From contig JAJZPK010000116.1 of the NCBI GenBank assembly GCA_021811205.1, positions 1-7,824 on the forward strand: a stretch of 7,824 nt of DNA, read 5' to 3'. Position 1 is the first letter of the stretch, and each line of letters starts with the position of its first letter. Below, one piece after another: positions 1-6,186 of this stretch. The position numbers and the translations under genes were made by a program. This DNA is from Pseudomonadota bacterium. GTDB lineage: Bacteria > Pseudomonadota > Gammaproteobacteria > Burkholderiales > JABEVD01. Under the pieces are notes generated by a model. It was not told the DNA's origin. It did not search any database and worked only from the letters and a program-made list of their open reading frames with translations.

Positions 1-18
1 CGTCCCATCGGCACTCTG

Positions 19-25
19 AAGGGAG
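19..25 (+). promoter_or_regulatory. Ribosome binding site of xfp
   Basis: AAGGGAG lies 6 bases before the ATG at 32 and is a strong Shine-Dalgarno match, which fixes the phosphoketolase start. The 31 bases before the gene are too short to show a promoter, so I cannot tell whether xfp is first in its operon. Confidence 0.8.
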
Positions 26-31
26 AACATC

Positions 32-2389
32 ATGGCTACACTGACTCAAGAAGAATTCAGGAACATCGACGCGCTCTGGCGGGCCAGCAGCTATCTGGCG
101 GCAGGCATGATCTACCTGCGCGACAATCCGCTGCTCAGAGAGCCGCTCAAGCTCGAACACATCAAGAAGCGCCTGCTCGGCCACTGGGGGTCGAGCCCTG
201 GGCTCGCCTTTGCCTATCTCCACATGAATCGCCTGATCAACAAGTATGATCTCAACGCCATATTCATGGCAGGTCCAGGTCACGGCGCGCCAGGCGTGCT
301 CGGCCCAATTTATCTCGAAGGCACATACAGCGAAACCTACCCGAAAAAGGGCGAGAATATCGAAGGATTGCGTCAATTCTTCAAGGAATTCTCCTTCCCT
401 GGCGGGATAGGCAGCCACTGCACCCCTGAGACGCCTGGCTCCATCCACGAAGGGGGAGAGCTCGGCTACAGCATCTCCCATGCTTTCGGTGCGGCCTACG
501 ACAATCCCGACCTGATCGTCACGGTCATGGTCGGAGACGGGGAATCCGAAACGGGCCCGCTTGCGACGTCATGGCATTCCAACAAGTTTCTCAATCCAGT
601 CAGGGACGGCGCAGTCCTCCCCATCCTTCACCTCAACGGCTACAAGATCAACAATCCAACCATCCTGTCGCGCATCTCGCACGAAGAACTGGAAAATCTT
701 TTCAGGGGCTATGGCTGGACTCCCCATTTCGTCGAAGGTAGCGACCCGCTACAGATGCACGAAAAGATGGCGGAAACGATGGAAGCCTGCGTACTGGAGA
801 TCAGACGCATCCAGCAGGAAGCGAGGGAAACCGGCACGCCTTCCCGTCCGCGCTGGCCGATGATCGTGCTGCGCTCCCCCAAGGGATGGACAGGCCCAAA
901 GGAAGTCGACGGCAAGAAGGTGGAAGGGTTCTGGCGCGCGCATCAGGTGCCCATACCTGACATGGGCAATCCGGCGCATCTTGCCCAGCTCGAATCCTGG
1001 CTCAGAAGCTACAGGCCGGAGGAGCTGTTCGATGACGAGGGCAGGCTGATCCCCGAATTGAAACAGCTTGCCCCCAAGGGTGAGCGCCGCATGAGCGCCA
1101 ACCCCCACGCGAACGGCGGACTGCTGCGCAGAGCGCTCAGATTGCCCGATTTCAGGCGTTACGAAGTGAAGGTGAACTCCCCCGGATCAGGCAGCGCCGA
1201 AAACACCCGTCCGCTGGGCCGCTTCCTGAGGGACATCATGTTCGACAACCCGGGGCATTTCCGCGTATTCGGCCCTGATGAAACCACCTCGAACAGGCTG
1301 GATGCCATCTTCGAAGCCAGCAAGAAAACCTGGCTGGCCGATTTTCTTCCCGAAGATGCCGACGGGGGCGAACTTTCCCCGGAAGGCAGAGTCATGGAAA
1401 TGCTTTCCGAGCATACGCTGGAAGGCTGGCTGGAGGGCTATCTGCTGACCGGGCGCCACGGCTTCTTTTCCACCTACGAAGCCTTCGTCCACGTCATCGA
1501 CTCGATGTTCAATCAGCATGCAAAATGGCTCGCCATGGCCAAGGAGGTGCCGTGGCGCATCCCCGTTTCCTCGCTGAATCTCCTGATCACGTCGACCGTA
1601 TGGCGGCAGGACCACAACGGGTTCACCCACCAGGATCCCGGTTTTCTCGATCTTGTCGTCAACAAGAGCCCTGATGTGACGCGCATCTATCTTCCGCCCG
1701 ATGCAAACTGCCTGCTTTCCGTGGCCGATCATTGCCTGAGGAGCGAGAACTACATCAATGTCATCGTCAGCGACAAGCAGAAGCACCTGCAATATCTGGA
1801 CATCGATGCCGCGATGAAGCATTGCACCAAGGGCATAGGCATATGGGAATGGGCGAGCAACGACGAAGGGTGCGAACCCGACGTAGTCATGGCGAGCGCG
1901 GGCGACATCCCGACGAAGGAAGCGCTCGCAGCCACCCTGCTCCTGCGCGAGAATTTCCCTGATCTCAAGATCCGCTTCATCAACGTGGTTGATCTCTACA
2001 AGCTCACCCCAGAGGCAGAGCATCCTCACGGCCTCTCGGACCGGGATTTCGACAGCCTGTTCACCCTCGACAAACCCGTCATGTTCAATTTCCACGGCTA
2101 CCCCTGGCTGATCCACAGACTCGCCTATCGCCGCAACAATCACCGGAATTTCCATGTGCGCGGCTACAAGGAAAAGGGCAGCATCAATACGCCGCTGGAA
2201 CTGGCCATCCAGAACCAGATCGACCGGTTCAGCCTGGTGATCGACGTGATCGACCGCGTGCCCGCCTTGAAAGTGGCGGGCGCGCATATCAAGGAAAGGA
2301 TGCTCAACCGCAGGATCGAGTGCCGCAACTACGCATATGAAAACGGCGTCGATCTGCCCGAGGCAGACGGATGGACATGGCCGGCCTGA
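32..2389 (+). CDS. xfp: Xylulose 5-phosphate/fructose 6-phosphate phosphoketolase
   Basis: This 785-residue thiamine diphosphate (ThDP) enzyme cleaves xylulose 5-phosphate (and in many family members fructose 6-phosphate) with inorganic phosphate, giving acetyl phosphate and glyceraldehyde 3-phosphate (or erythrose 4-phosphate). It acts in the cytoplasm. The length is normal for the family (about 790-825). Visible motifs in order: HWG at 51-53 and GPGHG at 81-85, with the active-site histidines H51 and H84; the ThDP/metal motif GDGESETGP at 168-176 with NGYKINN at 202-208; H304; DETTSNR at 416-422; LSEH at 458-461, whose E460 should be the glutamate that activates ThDP, by analogy with transketolase; and [12 protein letters not shown] at 526-537, containing Q526, H528, N529 and H533. 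These match the residues known from the Bifidobacterium enzyme in order and spacing. No essential residue seems missing. Preference for the C5 or C6 substrate cannot be read from the sequence. The gene overlaps ackA, which uses its product. Confidence 0.97.
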   Translation: MATLTQEEFRNIDALWRASSYLAAGMIYLRDNPLLREPLKLEHIKKRLLGHWGSSPGLAFAYLHMNRLINKYDLNAIFMAGPGHGAPGVLGPIYLEGTYSETYPKKGENIEGLRQFFKEFSFPGGIGSHCTPETPGSIHEGGELGYSISHAFGAAYDNPDLIVTVMVGDGESETGPLATSWHSNKFLNPVRDGAVLPILHLNGYKINNPTILSRISHEELENLFRGYGWTPHFVEGSDPLQMHEKMAETMEACVLEIRRIQQEARETGTPSRPRWPMIVLRSPKGWTGPKEVDGKKVEGFWRAHQVPIPDMGNPAHLAQLESWLRSYRPEELFDDEGRLIPELKQLAPKGERRMSANPHANGGLLRRALRLPDFRRYEVKVNSPGSGSAENTRPLGRFLRDIMFDNPGHFRVFGPDETTSNRLDAIFEASKKTWLADFLPEDADGGELSPEGRVMEMLSEHTLEGWLEGYLLTGRHGFFSTYEAFVHVIDSMFNQHAKWLAMAKEVPWRIPVSSLNLLITSTVWRQDHNGFTHQDPGFLDLVVNKSPDVTRIYLPPDANCLLSVADHCLRSENYINVIVSDKQKHLQYLDIDAAMKHCTKGIGIWEWASNDEGCEPDVVMASAGDIPTKEALAATLLLRENFPDLKIRFINVVDLYKLTPEAEHPHGLSDRDFDSLFTLDKPVMFNFHGYPWLIHRLAYRRNNHRNFHVRGYKEKGSINTPLELAIQNQIDRFSLVIDVIDRVPALKVAGAHIKERMLNRRIECRNYAYENGVDLPEADGWTWPA
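2360..2363 (+). promoter_or_regulatory. Ribosome binding site of ackA, inside xfp
   Basis: GAGG sits 7 bases before the ATG at 2371, within the last codons of xfp. A second in-frame ATG at 2377 would be 13 bases away, which is too far, so this site favours 2371 as the start. Ribosomes finishing xfp pass over it, so ackA translation is probably coupled to xfp translation (inference). Confidence 0.6.
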
Positions 2390-3450
2390 GCGTCCTCACG
2401 ATCAACAGCGGCTCCTCATCCCTGAAGGCGAGCTTTTTTTCGGGAAGCGAACGGATCGATTTCAGGTACGGCCATCTCTCTGACCATGAATCCGCATTCG
2501 AAAAACTTGCATCCGACCTCGACGGCATGCATCCCGATCTGATCGGGCACCGCATCGTGCATGGCGGGAACATCGCAGATGCGGCAAGGCGGATCGACAA
2601 GAAAGAGCGAAAAAGGCTTGAGTCCCTCATCCCTCTGGCGCCGCTCCATCTGCCGGGAAACCTCAGAGGAATAGATCTCTGCGCTCGCTTCGGCGCACCG
2701 CAAATAGCCTGTTTCGACACGGCATTTCACGCCCGCATGCCGGAAATTTCGAAACGGCTTCCCATTCCGGGCAAATATGGCATGCAAAAATACGGATTCC
2801 ACGGCCTGAATTATGCACACATCGCGAGCAGGCTCCCGGAAATCCTGGGCGATCAAGCGCAAGGACATGTCGTCGCCGCCCATCTGGGAAGCGGGGCGAG
2901 CCTCTGCCTCATGAAAAACCTGCAATCGGTCGACACCACGATGGCCTATACCCCTGCGGGCGGCATCGTCATGGGCACCCGGAGCGGGGACATTGACCCC
3001 GGCGTCATGCTCGAACTCTCCAGAAGAATGGACGGGAAATCGCTCGAACATGCCGTCTACCACGAAATGGGGCTGCTCGCATTATCCGGAGAAAGCTCGG
3101 AGATGGCGGATCTGATCGAAAGCGAAAGCCCTGACGCCGCTTTCGCAATCGATTATTTCTGCAATTCGGTCAGAGGTGCGATCGGCTCTTTCGCGGCCAA
3201 AGCCGGCGGCATAGACGCGCTCGTATTTTCCGGCGGCATAGGCGAGCATGCCGCTGAGATCCGCGAAAAAATCGTCACGCCGCTCTCCTTTCTCGATTTT
3301 TCACTCGACAAACGCGCCAATTGCGACCATTCCCAAAGGATTTCAGAGACTGCCTCGAAGCCCGTCCTCGTCGTTAGCGCCGACGAGGAGTTTGCGATGC
3401 GCGGACTCTGCGTTCATCTCGTCTCGAGTTCCCCCACCAGAACCCGCTGA
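2371..3450 (+). CDS. ackA: Acetate kinase (compact form)
   Basis: This cytoplasmic ASKHA-fold kinase transfers the phosphate of acetyl phosphate to ADP, giving acetate and ATP, and so completes the phosphoketolase route begun by the upstream gene. Numbered from the ATG at 2371, all catalytic positions known from Methanosarcina acetate kinase can be placed: N12 in NSGSSSLK, R61 in GHRIVHGG, H93 in APLHLPGN, D116 in FDTAFH, H144 in YGFHG, R204 in MGTRSGDID and E339 in SADEEF. The phosphate-loop motifs HLGSGAS (171-177) and FSGGIGEH (286-293) are also intact. At 359 residues it is about 40 shorter than typical AckA (about 400). The missing residues come mainly from the N-terminal segment between SSSLK and GHRIVHGG, with smaller losses elsewhere. 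It overlaps xfp by 19 bases in another frame, and its last 37 bases overlap the end of the convergent CheW gene. A related propionate or short-chain acid kinase is possible, but the xfp context favours acetate. Confidence 0.94.
   Translation: MDMAGLSVLTINSGSSSLKASFFSGSERIDFRYGHLSDHESAFEKLASDLDGMHPDLIGHRIVHGGNIADAARRIDKKERKRLESLIPLAPLHLPGNLRGIDLCARFGAPQIACFDTAFHARMPEISKRLPIPGKYGMQKYGFHGLNYAHIASRLPEILGDQAQGHVVAAHLGSGASLCLMKNLQSVDTTMAYTPAGGIVMGTRSGDIDPGVMLELSRRMDGKSLEHAVYHEMGLLALSGESSEMADLIESESPDAAFAIDYFCNSVRGAIGSFAAKAGGIDALVFSGGIGEHAAEIREKIVTPLSFLDFSLDKRANCDHSQRISETASKPVLVVSADEEFAMRGLCVHLVSSSPTRTR
3365..3389. other. 9-bp perfect hairpin inside the end of ackA
   Basis: TCCTCGTCG (3365-3373) and CGACGAGGA (3381-3389) are perfect inverted repeats around a 7-base loop. 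On the plus strand they encode AckA residues around catalytic E339. On the minus strand the stem begins 25 bases past the stop of the CheW gene, where a terminator or 3'-end stabilising stem would lie. Neither strand has a run of T after the stem, so it is not a canonical Rho-independent terminator. It may be a by-product of the codons for VLVV and DEE. Confidence 0.45.
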
Positions 3451-6038
3451 GATTCGCCCATGACGTTCAGGCTGGACAGGCGCTGCCTGATGCTGTCGGC
3501 GGACAGTATGATCAGGATGCGCTTTTCAGCATCATCCGCATGAGGTTTTACCAGGCTCTCCGTCAGCGATCCCGAGCCGAACATCATGGCCGGCACAGGC
3601 TCGATGCGCGATGCGGCGATCTCGGGTATGTCCCCGAGTTCATCCACCAGGATGCCGAAGCTTGACCGCTGCCCCGGCATCCTGATCACCACGATCTGCT
3701 TCGATTTCGAGGAAGAGGGCGCAGCGCCATGCAAAAAGTCTGAAAGGTCGAAAATGGTGATGGCCTGCTCCTGGTAAAGCATGCATCCCTTGATCCACGC
3801 CGGCATCCCGGGAATGGGCGTGATGAACTCGCTGTCTATGGCTTCGATCACGCAATCGGAGCGCAGGCCGTACCAGCCTGTGCCAATGTAGAAGGTCGCG
3901 ATTTCGACGGCCTCCTCGCCGTCCGCACGGCGCATCGAATAGTTGTCCTTCGCAATGGCGCGCAACGAGCGCCTGTCTTCGGGGCTGAGAATGCGCTCGG
4001 AAAGCGGCACGAAAACCAGCGCAACGACTTCATTCCTGTAGGCATCCTCCGCGCTCTTGTATTCCCTGTAACCGGAGGACATGCGCGATCCTACCGCATA
4101 ATAACGGTTGCGGTACTGGACGATGTTTGAACAGCCTTCCCCTTGATCGAGATTGAAGAATTCGCGCCCGACCTCGAGTCTCATCCCGGAAACAAGCGTG
4201 TCGTCGGTGCTGGCGATGATGCGTCCGTCCCGCTCGGCAAAAACGGCAAATGCGCCTTCGACGATCGCGCCGTCCTCTCTCCTGGGCAGCGCATCCTGAA
4301 GCATTGCTGCAAACTGGGGCGTCGAATCGAACACGATCGCCACCCCGCCGACGGAATCCCCTTTGTCCCTGATCGCAGCCGAATAGATGTAAGTATGGTG
4401 ATTTCCGTAGAGATGGCTATTCTCGAAAGAAGAAACGCAATAGCTCTGGGTGTTGGGCAGCCCAAGCGTCTGTCTTACCCATTCGGCCTGCAGCGTCTGC
4501 CCGACGAGGTCGTTGTAGGCCGGATTGGACACGGCCATGATCCGCGCCGCCGAATCGAATATCAACAGATTGGAATAGACCGTATACAGCCCATTGATGC
4601 CCTTCAGGATTTCGGTGAGCCGCGCCCTGCCGTCCGTAGGGCTATTCGCAAGCACTTCGCCGAATGCGCTGGTAAGCGCCCACCAGCGGCAGTCGTTGGC
4701 GCGCTCGTACAGGTTCCTGTCCATGATGTCCATCGCAAGCGCGGCCATCGTAGAGCAATCGTAGAGCACCGAGGAAACCACGGTCTCGTAAAGATTGGTT
4801 GTGGACTGGCTGAACACATTCCTTGTCCGCACTCCGGTGCTGCCGATTTCCCAGAGCAACACCTTGGCAAAAGAGGCGTTCAGTGCGTAATTGTCCCTGG
4901 AAAGCCAGACATTGCCGTTCCAGACCGCACGATTGAGCTCTTTCTGGATGCTTGCTGCGCGAACGGGAATGTCGCGCAATTCGCTTGAAAACAGGGTCGC
5001 AGTCTCCAGAACCCCTTCGAGCACCTTCTCCGGCACCTGTTCCAGCTCGTGGGCAAGCGCCATGTCAAACGCATGGTTCAGAGGAGCGAGCGCATGCCCT
5101 GTCCATCCAGGCCCCTTGTATCCCTGATACCCATGGGTTTCATGGGTCGTGGCAAGGTATTCGCGACCGGCGAAGCGCACGATCTTGCATTCGTCCCCTA
5201 GGGCACGCTCCACTTTGGCCCCGACGGGAAACTGGTATATGTCGCTGCTGGCGATGATGCGTCCTTCCTCGTCGAGGATGGTGACCACTGTCCAGTCGTC
5301 CTCGCTGACCAGGCTCCTGAAAATGCGCTGGCACTCGTCCTGGAAACGGAAGCAGAGGCAGAGCACGCCGACCGGATGGCTGCCGTCTTCGGACATTACC
5401 CGGTAAGAATAGATGAGCGGCGAAGCTTCCCCCGGAAGCAGATCGGTCTGCCTGAAGGTTTCCACGTAAAGCTGGTCGGTGGTGAGGGATGCCTCGATCA
5501 GCGGGTCGGACGAAATCCTGCCGGCCCCTTCACCATCGAGCTGAACGAGCACTTTTCCTTCCGGTGAAAGCAGTATGATGTTGTGATAGACGGAATACTT
5601 CTTCACATACTCCTTGAACCGTGTTTTCAATGCTGCCACTCTTGCCGAATCCCGCGCGCAGGAAGGATCCTTTTCGCAAGATTCGGCATAGTCGCGGATA
5701 TCGGCATCGGTCGCGAGAAAGCCGATGTCGGCCGTGCGCTCGAAAAGATTCCTGATCAGAATGTCGATTGCAACGCGCGAATTCGATTTCAGGCTTGATA
5801 CGGCCTTCTTGCGCAATTCGCGCGCCAACTGATCAAGCAGGACGCCAGCCAGGTTGTTGAAATCGGTGCGCATGCCGGTGATGTCCGTTCCCGCGCAAAG
5901 CAGCTGCCCGAGCAGGGTCAGATTGTCGTAGACGGACTGAATTTCGCGCAGCTTTTCCTGATCCCAGTGCAGCCCGCTCATGAATTTGGACAGATAGCCG
6001 ATATCGTTGGCCTGGTTTTCCGGCACGCGTTTTCTCAT
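3414..6038 (-). CDS. Soluble tandem dCache-CheW chemotaxis protein
   Basis: The product has 874 residues if started at the ATG at 6038, which has GAGG 5 bases upstream. A longer frame opens at a TTG at 6089 (891 residues) with only a weak site, so I prefer the ATG. Layout in the 874 numbering: a helical N-terminus (1-53); a first dCache-like unit (about 54-328) with GRIIASSD at 259-266 and GYQGYK at 303-308; a helical linker; a second unit (about 401-681) with GRIIASTD at 605-612 and GYREYK at 656-661; and a C-terminal CheW domain (about 712-856) with ITPIPGMP, IFDLSDFL and GILVDEL at 795-801. CheW domains couple CheA kinase to receptors in the cytoplasm, and Cache units usually bind small ligands. 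I see no signal peptide, membrane helix, HAMP, methyl-accepting hairpin or receiver domain. The amino-acid-binding signature of dCache_1 is not evident, so the ligand is unknown. In the CheW domain the usual Arg-Gly of the NLRG turn is Gln-Glu (756-757). A role as a cytosolic ligand-responsive CheW-type adaptor is inference. Confidence 0.85.
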   Translation of the reverse strand: MRKRVPENQANDIGYLSKFMSGLHWDQEKLREIQSVYDNLTLLGQLLCAGTDITGMRTDFNNLAGVLLDQLARELRKKAVSSLKSNSRVAIDILIRNLFERTADIGFLATDADIRDYAESCEKDPSCARDSARVAALKTRFKEYVKKYSVYHNIILLSPEGKVLVQLDGEGAGRISSDPLIEASLTTDQLYVETFRQTDLLPGEASPLIYSYRVMSEDGSHPVGVLCLCFRFQDECQRIFRSLVSEDDWTVVTILDEEGRIIASSDIYQFPVGAKVERALGDECKIVRFAGREYLATTHETHGYQGYKGPGWTGHALAPLNHAFDMALAHELEQVPEKVLEGVLETATLFSSELRDIPVRAASIQKELNRAVWNGNVWLSRDNYALNASFAKVLLWEIGSTGVRTRNVFSQSTTNLYETVVSSVLYDCSTMAALAMDIMDRNLYERANDCRWWALTSAFGEVLANSPTDGRARLTEILKGINGLYTVYSNLLIFDSAARIMAVSNPAYNDLVGQTLQAEWVRQTLGLPNTQSYCVSSFENSHLYGNHHTYIYSAAIRDKGDSVGGVAIVFDSTPQFAAMLQDALPRREDGAIVEGAFAVFAERDGRIIASTDDTLVSGMRLEVGREFFNLDQGEGCSNIVQYRNRYYAVGSRMSSGYREYKSAEDAYRNEVVALVFVPLSERILSPEDRRSLRAIAKDNYSMRRADGEEAVEIATFYIGTGWYGLRSDCVIEAIDSEFITPIPGMPAWIKGCMLYQEQAITIFDLSDFLHGAAPSSSKSKQIVVIRMPGQRSSFGILVDELGDIPEIAASRIEPVPAMMFGSGSLTESLVKPHADDAEKRILIILSADSIRQRLSSLNVMGESQRVLVGELETR
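3996..4838 (-). repeat. dCache-like unit 2 of the CheW protein
   Basis: This encodes residues about 401-681 (874 numbering). It contains TGVRT, the helix ending RNLYER (441-446), a strand-turn ending ARIMAVSN, GGVAIVFD, GRIIASTD, and a final strand pair with NRYYAVGSRM and GYREYK. It matches unit 1 in the same order at a nearly constant offset of about 346 residues. The similarity is at protein level; I see no obvious DNA repeat, so any duplication is old. Confidence 0.6.
5055..5879 (-). repeat. dCache-like unit 1 of the CheW protein
   Basis: This encodes residues about 54-328 (874 numbering). It contains TGMRT, a long first helix ending RNLFER (96-101), the distal Cache strands NIILLSPEGKVLVQLDG and HPVGVLCLCFRF, then the proximal Cache strands VVTILDEEGRIIASSD and GREYLATTHETHGYQGYKG with a closing Trp (GWTGHALAPL). 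The layout, a long helix followed by two alpha/beta lobes, fits a double Cache domain. Confidence 0.65.
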
Positions 6039-6186
6039 GAATCCCTCGAAATAAAAATTACGGAATTCATGAAGCAATAGCCGTGCCAAAATACAACCTG
6101 TTGATCATGCACAAAATAGAAAGCGATGCACTGCATTCTTGCATGCCATTTGCACATTGACGCACCATTGCGGTGCACAAAAATCG
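6039..6186 (-). promoter_or_regulatory. AT-rich gap before the CheW gene, with TGCA cluster
   Basis: These 148 bases between the DUF748 stop and the CheW-gene ATG are clearly richer in A and T than the coding DNA on either side, as expected of a promoter region. Six TGCA tetranucleotides occur between 6108 and 6178 (starting at 6108, 6127, 6132, 6140, 6151 and 6174), four of them as TGCAC. TGCACAAAA appears twice, at 6108 and 6174. I could not place a convincing -35/-10 pair. There is no T-run terminator for the upstream gene, so read-through from it is possible. Confidence 0.4.
6044..6047 (-). promoter_or_regulatory. Ribosome binding site of the CheW gene
   Basis: GAGG on the minus strand lies 5 bases before the ATG at 6038. 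The TTG at 6089 has only a weak AGG-type match, so this site decides the start in favour of ATG. Confidence 0.6.

Noticed and set aside
1187..2287. 366-codon open frame on the minus strand within xfp
   Set aside because: It lies wholly antisense to a gene with every catalytic motif. The product has no recognisable domain and the usual composition of a GC-rich shadow frame.
2416..3063. 215-codon minus-strand frame within ackA
   Set aside because: It is antisense to conserved acetate kinase motifs, with no domain or good ribosome site.
4143..4988. 281-codon open frame on the plus strand within the CheW gene
   Set aside because: It is antisense to the Cache region. The product is rich in R, G, P and H with no recognisable fold, which is typical of a shadow frame.
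6039..6089. Upstream TTG start for the CheW gene, adding 17 residues
   Set aside because: The extension has only a weak ribosome site and lies in AT-rich DNA that looks non-coding. The ATG at 6038 has GAGG at good spacing. N-terminal peptide data would settle it.
6132..6148. Possible sigma-54 promoter on the minus strand (TGGCAT then TGCA)
   Set aside because: The GG and GC elements are 11 bases apart instead of the strict 10, and the TTGC half is incomplete.
6162..6176. Inverted repeat GCACC/GGTGC as a terminator for the DUF748 gene
   Set aside because: The stem is only 5 bp and no T-run follows on the minus strand. It may be part of the TGCA-rich cluster instead.
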